Source of the DNA: Myxococcales bacterium
GTDB taxonomy: Bacteria; Myxococcota_A; Bradymonadia; UBA7976; UBA1532
Reading direction: 5' to 3'
Assembly (NCBI GenBank): GCA_020633465.1
Contig: JACKDN010000020.1
Coordinates: forward strand, 102,224-166,223
DNA length: 64,000 nt
Below are positions 1 to 8,445 of the stretch, piece by piece. The number at the start of each line of letters is the position of its first letter. The stretch's first letter is position 1. The position numbers and the translations under genes are program-made. The notes beneath the pieces are model-generated. The model saw only the letters and a list, made by a program, of their open reading frames with translations, had not been told where the DNA came from and made no database searches.

Positions 1-652
1 CGTCGCGGCCGGCCAGCACCGACTCGAAGCGGCGCTCGAGCCCGAAGCGGCCCAGCATCGAGTCCGCGCGGTAGCGCCCCTCGACGTCCTTCTCGAGCTC
101 GCTGGCGGTGGGCTTGCCCAGGTAGCCGACCAGGTGGGCGCCGACGCGGCCCTCGGGGTACTCGCGCTGGTAGCGCACCCGGATGGACAGGCCGTCGACC
201 CGCGCGCGCAGCGCCTCGGCCACCGCGACGCGCTTGCGGTCGATGTCGCGCTCGATGCGGATGGCGCGGAAGCGCCACATGCCCCGGGGCTCCTCGATGC
301 GCTCGCGCAGGCGCACGAGGTCGAGCTCGTCGAGCTCGAGCACCTCGCGCAGGCCGGCGATGAGGCCGTCGAGATCCTTCACCTGGGCGGGCGTGACGTA
401 GAGGTCGAAGCTGGGGCGGTTGACCGCCAGGACGCGGCCCTTGCGATCGTAGATGGTGCCGCGATCGGCGGGCAGCACCACGGTGCGCACGAAGTTGCGG
501 GTGGACGCCGCCTCGAGCTCGTCGCCCTCGAGCAGCTGCAGGTGGCCCAGCCGGAGGAACAGCACCGCGAACGCACCGACCGCCACCAAGGTGAGGCGCC
601 GCGCACGCGCGCGGTAACCGACGGCCGATGAATCGAGGTAGACGTCCGACAT
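1..652 (-). CDS. mrdA: Penicillin-binding protein 2 (N-terminal part, cut by window edge)
   Basis: Elongasome transpeptidase that cross-links peptidoglycan during rod elongation; inner membrane with a periplasmic catalytic domain. The 217 visible codons begin MSDVYLDSSAVGYRARARR, have one membrane anchor at about residues 20-36, and then the class B PBP signature RGTIYDRKGRVLAVNRPS near residues 64-81, followed by the PBP dimerisation domain. The transpeptidase motifs lie beyond position 1. The ATG at 650-652 is chosen because the anchor follows it directly. It is the last visible gene of mreB-mreC-mreD-mrdA, which fits the family's usual gene order; rodA would be expected next, outside the window. 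A 193-bp gap separates it from mreD, longer than the other gaps in the operon. Confidence 0.93.
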   Translation of the reverse strand, partial: MSDVYLDSSAVGYRARARRLTLVAVGAFAVLFLRLGHLQLLEGDELEAASTRNFVRTVVLPADRGTIYDRKGRVLAVNRPSFDLYVTPAQVKDLDGLIAGLREVLELDELDLVRLRERIEEPRGMWRFRAIRIERDIDRKRVAVAEALRARVDGLSIRVRYQREYPEGRVGAHLVGYLGKPTASELEKDVEGRYRADSMLGRFGLERRFESVLAGRD

Positions 653-845
653 GCTGCCACTGGCGCCCGACGGGGCGTTTTCCCGGGGGTCCCGGGCAAA
701 AAGTCGGGCCAACCTAGCAGATGCCGTCGGCCAGTCCAACCGGTTGCGCCACCCGCGCACCCCCGGGCGGCCACCCCCGGGCGGCGGGCCACCGGGCGCG
801 GATCGCGCGCGCCCCCGGCCCGGGCGGCTCGCCCGCCCGCGACCC

Positions 846-1349
846 CTAGAGGACGTCGCTCTCCGGGCGCCGGATCAGCAACGCCTCGAGCCGGTCGATC
901 ACCGGAAAGGCCAGGGGCAGCAGCAGGGCCGTGAGGGTGACCTGGGGCACGATCAGCGCCCCGATGCGGGCGGCCAGCGGGGTGCCCGCGAGGAAGACGC
1001 GGCTCAGCAGCGCCAGCAGGAAGAGGCTGAGCACGCCGCCGAGCGCGCCCAAGAGCAGGTTGCCCAGCAGCCCCCGGAAGCGCACCTGATTGGCCAGCGC
1101 CGTCGCCCCATAGAAAAGCAGCAGGGCGTGCAGCATGTGCAGGCCGAGCGGGCTGCCCTTGAAGCCGTCGGCCAGCGCCCCCAGCAACGCCACGACGCCG
1201 ACGCCGGCGCCCCCGCGGTGGGTGCCGACGTAGATGACGAGCACGGTCAGCAGATCCGGCGCCCACGCGTCCAGCGACAGGGCCTCGCGCAGGAACAGCT
1301 CGCCGCACAGCGCGGCCAGGCCCAACAGCAGGGGCAGCAGCACGCTCAT
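846..1349 (-). CDS. mreD: Rod shape-determining membrane protein MreD
   Basis: Integral membrane component of the elongasome that works with MreC and RodA/PBP2. The 167-residue product is almost entirely hydrophobic with about five predicted membrane helices and ends in a short charged tail (RRPESDVL). Sequence identity in this family is low, so the call rests on size, topology and position: its ATG overlaps the mreC stop by 4 bp (ATGA) and it sits between mreC and mrdA. It is translationally coupled to mreC. Confidence 0.88.
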   Translation of the reverse strand: MSVLLPLLLGLAALCGELFLREALSLDAWAPDLLTVLVIYVGTHRGGAGVGVVALLGALADGFKGSPLGLHMLHALLLFYGATALANQVRFRGLLGNLLLGALGGVLSLFLLALLSRVFLAGTPLAARIGALIVPQVTLTALLLPLAFPVIDRLEALLIRRPESDVL

Positions 1350-2218
1350 GGCTCGGGCGCCTCGTAATCCTTGCCGTCGGCGGTGAGGCCGGTGGGGCCC
1401 AGCACGATGAAGACCTCGTCGAGGGCGCCGAGATCGACCAACGGGCGCACCGTCGCGTTCTGGAAGGGGCCCGACACGTCCCCGCCCACCGCCGCGACCT
1501 CGCCGACGACCAGCCCGCGCGGGTAGCGGCCGTCGTCGCCGGTGGTCAGCACGCGCTCGCCGCCGACCGCCTTCACCGAGCGCTGCAGGTACTCCAGCTT
1601 GGCCGCGTACCGATCCTGCTCGCCGGTGCCCACCGCCACGCCGCGCGCGCGGCTCTTCTCGAGCACGACGTCGATGGCGCTGCGCGGATCGGTCACCAGC
1701 AGCACCTCGGCGCGGCTGCCGGTCAGCGTGCGCACCTGCCCGACGACGCCGCCCGGGGCGATGACCGGCATGCCCTCGGTGATCGCGCCGTCGCCGACCT
1801 CGAGCTCGAGGCTCAGCACCCGGAAGTAGGCGCTGGTGCTGCGGGCCACCACCTTGGCGGCCCGCAGGCGGAGATCCTTGCGGCGATCACCCAGATCGAG
1901 CAGCCGGCGCAGGCGATCGTTCTCGGCCTGCAGATCGGCCGCCTGGGCCGCCTGGGCCTGCAGGGCGCGCAGCTTCGCCTGCAGGGCCTTGTTGTCCTCG
2001 CGCACGTCGCGCAGATCGGCGTAATCGAGCCAGACGCCGCGCACCGCGTGGCCGGCCGAGGTCGTCACCCCCTGCAGGGGGGCGAGCGCGGCGACCACCG
2101 CGCGCCCGATGGGGCCGGGGGCCTGCCCGCGCCGATCGAACTGCAGCAGGGCGAGGCTGAGCAGCACCAGCAGCACCCCGGCGATCCAGGGGCGCCGGGT
2201 GGGCGTCGACTTGCGCAT
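1346..2218 (-). CDS. mreC: Rod shape-determining protein MreC
   Basis: Periplasmic scaffold of the elongasome that links MreB and MreD to PBP2. The 290 residues show a short basic cytoplasmic end, one membrane helix (about 12-27), a coiled coil (about 65-115, rich in Gln, Ala and Leu) and the MreC beta-barrel domain (about 120-275) with family-typical segments such as GMPVIAPGGVVGQV and VLLVTDPRSAIDV. It starts 23 bp after the mreB stop and overlaps mreD by 4 bp. Length is normal for the family. Confidence 0.95.
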   Translation of the reverse strand: MRKSTPTRRPWIAGVLLVLLSLALLQFDRRGQAPGPIGRAVVAALAPLQGVTTSAGHAVRGVWLDYADLRDVREDNKALQAKLRALQAQAAQAADLQAENDRLRRLLDLGDRRKDLRLRAAKVVARSTSAYFRVLSLELEVGDGAITEGMPVIAPGGVVGQVRTLTGSRAEVLLVTDPRSAIDVVLEKSRARGVAVGTGEQDRYAAKLEYLQRSVKAVGGERVLTTGDDGRYPRGLVVGEVAAVGGDVSGPFQNATVRPLVDLGALDEVFIVLGPTGLTADGKDYEAPEP

Positions 2219-2241
2219 TCAGCAGGAGGGCCGGCCGGGCG

Positions 2242-3279
<1,038 letters not shown>

Positions 3280-3319
3280 GGGGTCGGCGTCTCGGACCGA
3301 GCAGAGGGCAAGTCGCGCC

Positions 3320-3348
3320 TCTATAGCAGACACCCCCTTGACGGGCAA
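3320..3348 (-). promoter_or_regulatory. Sigma-70-type promoter of the mre operon
   Basis: On the minus strand TTGCCC (3348-3343) and TATAGA (3325-3320) are separated by exactly 17 nt. Predicted transcription start is about 35 nt before the mreB ATG. It lies back to back with the promoter of the divergent isomerase gene. Confidence 0.65.
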
Positions 3349-3369
3349 CCGGAAAGGCGGCCGGGCGGG

Positions 3370-3398
3370 TTGACCGAGGGGGGGCGCTGCCCTAGGAT
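3370..3398 (+). promoter_or_regulatory. Sigma-70-type promoter of the PpiD-like gene
   Basis: TTGACC (3370-3375), a 17-nt spacer and TAGGAT (3393-3398), giving a short leader before the ATG at 3428. Only 21 bp separate it from the divergent mreB promoter, so the two could influence each other. Confidence 0.6.
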
Positions 3399-3427
3399 GC
3401 CGCGTTCCAAAAACACCCGAGCGGGCC

Positions 3428-5152
3428 ATGCTGACTCAACTTCGAGACAAGTCGCAGAGCTTCCTGATCTTCGTCCTGTTCGGCATGCTGATCGTCGTCT
3501 TCATCTTCTTCTTCGGCCCGCAGGCCGAGGGCATCCGCCCCGGCGGCCCGCAGTCGAACATCGGGGGCTGGGCGGTCAAGATCGGCGACGAAGAGATCAC
3601 GCAGCGCGAGGTCGAGATGGCCGTGCGCCGGCAGGCCCTGTTCGAGAGCGACGACCTCGACGAGGGCGAGCTGGCGCGGCTGCGCCGGCTGACCGCCGAG
3701 CAGGTGGCGGCGCGCGTCGCGCTCGAGCAGCGGGCGCGCAGCATGGGCATGGCGGTCACCGACAAGGAGCTGTCGAGCTACATCGTCGGCGAGGACAACC
3801 CCGACGCCCCGCTCTTCCGCGGCCGCGAGGGGGGGTTCGAGAAGGATCGCTACGTGTCGCAGGTGTCGCAGTCGCTGGGCGGCACCACCGAGCTGTACCG
3901 CAAGACCAAGGAGCGCGAGCTGGTCATCAAGCGGTACATGGCCTTCCTCGAGAGCCAGGTGAAGGTGTCCGAGGCCGAGGCGCGCGAGGCCTTCGAGCGC
4001 AGCAAGCGCACCTGGAACCTGGGCTTCGTGGTCGTCGATCCGGCCGACCACGCGCCCGAGGGCGCCGAGCCGACCGCCGACGAGGGCGCCGCCTACGCCA
4101 AGGCGCACCCCGACGAGGTGAAGGCGTGGTTCGAGGCGCACAAGAAGGAGTACGACCGCGAGAAGGAGATCCGCGTCCGCCGCATCCTGGTGCGCAAGCC
4201 CAAGGACGCCGACGAGGCGGCGCTGGCCGAGGCGAAGGCGAAGCTCGAGAAGCTGAAGGCGCGGGTCGAGGGCGGTGAGGACTTCGAGGCCGTCGCCAAG
4301 GAGGCGTCGGAGGGCTACTACAAGTCCTTCGGCGGCGACATGGGCTGGCAGGGCAAGGAGAACACCTCGCCGCCGGATTACGAGGTGTACGCCGCGCTCG
4401 AGCAGGGGAAGATCTCGGCCGTGAGGGAGTCGCCGATCGGCTTCTGGTTCGTGAAGGCCGAGGAGGTCAAGCCGGCCGTCCACAAGAAGCTCGACGAGGT
4501 GACCGACGAGATCGGCCTGAAGCTGGCCAAGGAGGATCGCCGCAAGGGCGCCGCGCGCGCGGTGGCCGAGGACATCCTGGCGCAGGTGAAGGCCGGCAAG
4601 ACGCTCGAGCAGGCCGCGCCGCCCGTGGCCCCGCGGCCGGGCGCCGAGGAGGGCGAGGGCGCCGAGGGCGAGGACGCCGAGGGCGAGGGCGAGAGCAAGG
4701 CCCCCGAGAGCCCGGTGCAGACCACCGGCCCCTTCTCGGCCAACCGCCCGATGGCCGAGCGCATCCCCGGCATCGGCAAGAGCGAGGCGCTGGCCGCCCG
4801 CCTGAACGACCTGACCGAGGCGTCGCCGCTGGTCGACGAGGTGCTCGAGATCGAGGGCAAGTTCTACGTCGTGCGCCTGGTGGAGCGCTTCGAGCCCAGC
4901 GACGAGGACTTCGCCAAGGAGAAGGACAACTTCCTGCAGCGCCTGCGCATGGCGCGCGTGAACCAGCTGTTCGGGGGCTGGCAGCAGCTGCTCTTCGGCT
5001 CGGTGCGCCAGCGGGATCTGTTGCAGCGCTTCGGCGCCGGCGCCGCCATCGCCAGCCTGACGACGCTGCCCGAGACGGCGACGATCAACGAAGAGGCCTA
5101 CCCGCCGGTGCCGGCCGCGCCCGCCCCGGTGATGCCCGGCCTGCCGCAGTAG
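3428..5152 (+). CDS. PpiD/SurA-like periplasmic peptidyl-prolyl isomerase
   Basis: Membrane-anchored periplasmic folding factor expected to help newly exported outer-membrane and periplasmic proteins fold. The 574 residues comprise one N-terminal membrane helix (about 13-31, very Phe/Val rich), a SurA_N/PpiD-type helical chaperone region (about 45-235), a parvulin-type rotamase domain (about 245-345, from VRRILVRKPK to GFWFVKAEEVKPA), an acidic Gly/Glu-rich linker (about 405-425) and a second helical segment. PpiD proteins have this anchor-plus-parvulin layout; this one is slightly shorter than the enterobacterial protein. Monocistronic, diverging from mreB. Exact orthology to PpiD is inferred, not proven. 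Confidence 0.85.
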   Translation: MLTQLRDKSQSFLIFVLFGMLIVVFIFFFGPQAEGIRPGGPQSNIGGWAVKIGDEEITQREVEMAVRRQALFESDDLDEGELARLRRLTAEQVAARVALEQRARSMGMAVTDKELSSYIVGEDNPDAPLFRGREGGFEKDRYVSQVSQSLGGTTELYRKTKERELVIKRYMAFLESQVKVSEAEAREAFERSKRTWNLGFVVVDPADHAPEGAEPTADEGAAYAKAHPDEVKAWFEAHKKEYDREKEIRVRRILVRKPKDADEAALAEAKAKLEKLKARVEGGEDFEAVAKEASEGYYKSFGGDMGWQGKENTSPPDYEVYAALEQGKISAVRESPIGFWFVKAEEVKPAVHKKLDEVTDEIGLKLAKEDRRKGAARAVAEDILAQVKAGKTLEQAAPPVAPRPGAEEGEGAEGEDAEGEGESKAPESPVQTTGPFSANRPMAERIPGIGKSEALAARLNDLTEASPLVDEVLEIEGKFYVVRLVERFEPSDEDFAKEKDNFLQRLRMARVNQLFGGWQQLLFGSVRQRDLLQRFGAGAAIASLTTLPETATINEEAYPPVPAAPAPVMPGLPQ

Positions 5153-5163
5153 GTCGTCCGGCA

Positions 5164-5182
5164 GGGCGACGACCCGTCGCCC
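5164..5182. terminator. Hairpin between convergent genes
   Basis: GGGCGACG-ACC-CGTCGCCC is a perfect 8-bp stem with a 3-nt loop in the 86-bp gap between the convergent isomerase and vWA-like genes. There is no T tract, so it is a terminator candidate by position and stability only. Confidence 0.4.
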
Positions 5183-5238
5183 CGCGCCCGCCCCGTCGCC
5201 CGCCCGTCGTCTCCGCGCGCGAGCCCGACCCCGGCGGC

Positions 5239-6441
5239 TCAGCCGGTGGCCAGCCGGCGCAGGCGATTCAGCTCCATCCGACCCAGGGTGCCGCTGCGCA
5301 GGAAGCGCATGCGCAGCGCCGCGGCCTCGCGCACCGCGCGCGACCGATCCATCACCGCGAAGTGGCGCACCAGGCGGTCGAGCGTCGCGGCCACCCGGCG
5401 GGCGTCGCCCTCGGCGTAGGCCCGGGCGACGTCCTCGACCCACGCGACGCCCTCGACGCGCTCCTGCGCGGCGCGCACCGCGGCCTCGACGGTGGCCGCC
5501 TCGGCCGGATCGAGGGTGCAGCCGTGCAGGCCGTCCACCTTGGCCGACGCGGCGTCGGTGCGGTGGCCGGCGGTCAACTCGAACAGCCGATAGCGCCCGA
5601 TGCGGCGGCGCGGCAGGGTGCCGGTCAGCAGGAAGGTCGGGGCGTCGTCCCGGGCCAGCGGGCCGACCTCGAGGCGCACCGTGCGCTCGTCGGGCCCCAG
5701 GCGCAGGGTGCGCAGGAAGAGCGGGCGCGGCGCGACGCGGAACAGCCGCTGGGGCTGGAACAGCGAGGTCAACTTCAGCTCGAGCCGGACGTCCAGCAGG
5801 CGCTGAGCGCGCAGGGTGGCGAGCCGGCGCTCGAGCGCCTCGGCGCAGGCGACCGGCTCGGCCACGTCGGTCAGCATCACCTCGCCGCCGTCCAGGTTGG
5901 CCAGCCGCGTCAAGAGGCCCAGATCGGCGGTGGGATGGGCGCACAGGACGTCGATGCCGACGCTGCGCTCGTCGAGCTCGGCCGCGGCGGCCAGGATGTC
6001 CTCGTAGGACTCGGACAGGGGGCCGTGCACCGCGACCAGCAGGCGGGCCGCCGCGTCGGCGGGCCGGGCGGCCAGCGCGCGCGCGCCCTCGCGCAGGGCC
6101 TCGGCCAGCGAGCGGGCGTGGGGCAGCGTCTCGGCCGCCAGGGCGTCCGCGAGCAGGCGCGGCGGGCCGCCGCCCACCCACCGGGCGCGCTCGCTCGGCC
6201 CGCCCGCGTCCAGGGCCGCCGCGAGGGCTGCCCGCTGCTGGGACGCGGCGGTCCCGCGCACGGCGCCCACCTGGGCGAAGGCCCAGTGCAGCGGCGCCAC
6301 CGGCCAGTCGTCGGCGGCGGCGTCCCGCACGGTCAAGAGGACGCCCACCTCGGTGCCGGGATCGGCGACCGAGCCCACCGGCGGGTTGATCAGCCAGGTG
6401 ACGCCCAGGGGCGGTGCGTCGCGGGGGGCGTCGGTGCCCAC
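5239..6441 (-). CDS. vWA-like domain protein paired with the PP2C fusion
   Basis: A 400-residue, apparently cytoplasmic protein. About residues 1-200 look like a von Willebrand A-type alpha/beta domain: hydrophobic strands alternate with helices, including RLLVAVHGPLSESYEDIL and DGGEVMLTDV. The metal-site motif DxSxS is replaced by HGPLSES, so it probably does not bind metal in the usual way. A beta-rich middle and a helical, Arg-rich C-terminus follow. It starts with GTG exactly one base after the TGA of the upstream phosphatase gene, so the two are co-translated. vWA-like proteins next to PP2C and kinase modules are recurrent in phospho-signalling loci; the function here is inferred from that pairing only. 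Confidence 0.6.
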   Translation of the reverse strand: MGTDAPRDAPPLGVTWLINPPVGSVADPGTEVGVLLTVRDAAADDWPVAPLHWAFAQVGAVRGTAASQQRAALAAALDAGGPSERARWVGGGPPRLLADALAAETLPHARSLAEALREGARALAARPADAAARLLVAVHGPLSESYEDILAAAAELDERSVGIDVLCAHPTADLGLLTRLANLDGGEVMLTDVAEPVACAEALERRLATLRAQRLLDVRLELKLTSLFQPQRLFRVAPRPLFLRTLRLGPDERTVRLEVGPLARDDAPTFLLTGTLPRRRIGRYRLFELTAGHRTDAASAKVDGLHGCTLDPAEAATVEAAVRAAQERVEGVAWVEDVARAYAEGDARRVAATLDRLVRHFAVMDRSRAVREAAALRMRFLRSGTLGRMELNRLRRLATG

Positions 6442-8367
6442 TCAGTCGGCCTCCGGCGCGTCGAAGCGCAGCACGATGCAGGAGATGTTGTCGCCGCCGC
6501 CGCCGCGGTTGGCCAGCACCATCAGCTCGAAGGCGGCCCAGGGCGCGCCCGGCGCCTGCCGCACCCCCTCGAGGATGCGCGCCTCGGCGTCCTCCTCGTC
6601 GAAGCCGGCGTAATCGGGGATGCCGTCGCTGCACAGCACCAGCGTGTCGCCGGGCAGGACGGTCAGGGTGCGCACGTCCGGCTGCAGCGGCACCGGCACC
6701 AGGGCGCCCTCGGCGTCCTTCTCGAACTCGCCGACGCAGCGAATCAGGGCGTTGGCCGCCGGCACGCCGCGGGCCACCGTCGGGGGCCGGCCCATGCGGA
6801 TCAGCTGCGTGGCCAGGTTGTGATCGACCATCAGCGAGCTGATGTGCCCGTCGCGCAGCAGATAGATGCGGCTGTCGCCGATCGACGCGAGCGTCACCCG
6901 GTTGGCGTCGAGCAGGGCGGTGACCGCGGTGGCGGCCATGATGCCCTCGGGCGGCCCCGGGAAGCGCGGATACTCGGCCCGCACCAGCTCGCCGATGCGG
7001 GCGTTGGCGGCGTCCATCATCCCGCGCAGCATGCCCTGGCGCGCGGCCTCGGCCTCGGGCAGGCGGGGGCTGGGATCGAGCGGCCGGCCGTCGAGGGTCT
7101 CGTCCAGATCCAGGGCGTCCCCGCGCTCGCCGCCGTCGCCGTCCACGAAGCGGCCGTGCACGATGCCCCGCCACAGCTCGAGGGCCTCGTCGCGCACGCA
7201 GCCGCTGGCGATGTCGCCCGTGCCGTACTCCGAGATGCTGACGCCGTCGCTGACCACGAACAGGCCCACCGCCGAGTCGGCGTGGTAGGCGAGGAACAGG
7301 TCGTCCTGGTTCTGGGGCGAGTACTGGCCCTTCAGGACGCCGATGTGCAGCTCGTGGCCCACGTCCAGCGACAGCACGCGCCGACCGGCCGCGCGCCGGG
7401 CGGCGACGGAGTCGAGGGCCACGTCGAGCGCCTCGAGCAGGGCGCCGGCGTCGGCGTAGCGCCGCGTGGGCAGGGGCGAGGTGGCGCGGCGGGCCACCGC
7501 CGCCAGCTCGGGCGGGACGTCCTCGTGGAACAGGTGCGGCGCCGGCAGCCGATCCTCGACGCCGCCGGCCTCGGCGAAGGGCGCGACGCGGGCGAGCGCG
7601 TAGTAGAGGGCCGCGCCGACGAAGAAGACGTCGGCGCGGGCGTCGACGACGCCGCCGCAGCGACCGTGCACCTCGGGCGCTGCGTACCCGCGCACCGCGC
7701 GGCGGCGACCGGGCGGGCGCGGCCCGTCGATCAGCTCGAAGGGCCGCTGGGGCTGGCGCAGGTAGCAGCGCCCCTCGTCGTCCACCAGCACCTCGCCGGG
7801 ATCGGCGCCGCCGAGGAAACGGCCGCTCTGGTGCAAGGCGGCGAAGCGGCGCGCGAGCGGCAGCGCCCAGCGATGCACCAGGGTGACGGCGTCGGTCGAC
7901 GCGGGATCGGCGAGCACCTCGGTCAGGCCCTCGGCGACGCTGGGGGCGTCGGGCAGGCGCGTGACCTGGACCAGCGCGTCGTCGGTGCGCAGCTCGAAGG
8001 TGGGCGGCAGGGCCAGATCACCCAGGGCGGCGCGCGCGTCCGCGCGGGCGGCCAGCACGCCGTCGGGATCACCGCGCCGCACCACCAGCACCTCGAAGCG
8101 GTGCCCCTCGGCGTCGTCGGCCAGGTAGCGCCAGGCGTGGGACTCACCGAAGAGGGGCGCGCGGATCTCGATGTGCTGCCCGTCGGCGTCGACCCCGTCG
8201 CCGACGCCCGGCCAGGGGGGCACGGGCGGCGCCGGTCGGGCCCGCTCGTAGCCGCAGTGAGGGCAGTACTTCCCCGGCACCGGGGCGCCGCAGGCCAGGC
8301 AGGGGCTCGCCGCCGCGCCGTCCGCGCGCACGTCGGACGTGGTGTCGGTCTCCGGTGCCCGAGCCAC
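6442..8367 (-). CDS. Zinc ribbon - pseudokinase - PP2C phosphatase fusion
   Basis: Predicted metal-dependent Ser/Thr protein phosphatase (641 residues) with two extra domains. Residues 23-38 form a zinc ribbon (Cys23, Cys26, Cys35, Cys38). Residues about 65-310 follow a protein kinase fold but lack the catalytic residues: the position of HRDLKPEN reads HQSGRFLGGADPGEVLV, no DFG is seen, and the activation loop is reduced to RRAVRGYAAPEVHG. Residues about 320-635 are a PP2C domain with VSDGVS, ASIGDSRIYLL, LCSDGIPDY and GGGGDNIS. The GTG start at 8367 has a clear ribosome site (GGAGGATCC). Co-translated with the vWA-like gene. The pseudokinase may act as a sensor or regulator of the phosphatase; this is inference. 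Confidence 0.85.
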   Translation of the reverse strand: MARAPETDTTSDVRADGAAASPCLACGAPVPGKYCPHCGYERARPAPPVPPWPGVGDGVDADGQHIEIRAPLFGESHAWRYLADDAEGHRFEVLVVRRGDPDGVLAARADARAALGDLALPPTFELRTDDALVQVTRLPDAPSVAEGLTEVLADPASTDAVTLVHRWALPLARRFAALHQSGRFLGGADPGEVLVDDEGRCYLRQPQRPFELIDGPRPPGRRRAVRGYAAPEVHGRCGGVVDARADVFFVGAALYYALARVAPFAEAGGVEDRLPAPHLFHEDVPPELAAVARRATSPLPTRRYADAGALLEALDVALDSVAARRAAGRRVLSLDVGHELHIGVLKGQYSPQNQDDLFLAYHADSAVGLFVVSDGVSISEYGTGDIASGCVRDEALELWRGIVHGRFVDGDGGERGDALDLDETLDGRPLDPSPRLPEAEAARQGMLRGMMDAANARIGELVRAEYPRFPGPPEGIMAATAVTALLDANRVTLASIGDSRIYLLRDGHISSLMVDHNLATQLIRMGRPPTVARGVPAANALIRCVGEFEKDAEGALVPVPLQPDVRTLTVLPGDTLVLCSDGIPDYAGFDEEDAEARILEGVRQAPGAPWAAFELMVLANRGGGGDNISCIVLRFDAPEAD

Positions 8368-8396
8368 GGATCCTCCGCGCGGGTTGAGGTGCGGCG

Positions 8397-8425
8397 ATGC
8401 TAAGTCAATCGACCGGCCCCATCAA
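8397..8425 (-). promoter_or_regulatory. Sigma-70-type promoter of the PP2C fusion gene
   Basis: Minus strand TTGATG (8425-8420), 17-nt spacer, TAGCAT (8402-8397), about 30 nt before the GTG start at 8367. It lies within the gap after the upstream histidine kinase gene, so the phosphatase pair can be transcribed separately from that operon. Confidence 0.5.
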
Positions 8426-8445
8426 CCGGGACGGTCCCTCACCGA

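Noticed and set aside
3392..7174. Long minus-strand open frame opposite the PpiD-like gene
   Set aside because: Antisense shadow: leucine/histidine-rich low-complexity reading, and the plus-strand frame has clear parvulin and chaperone features.
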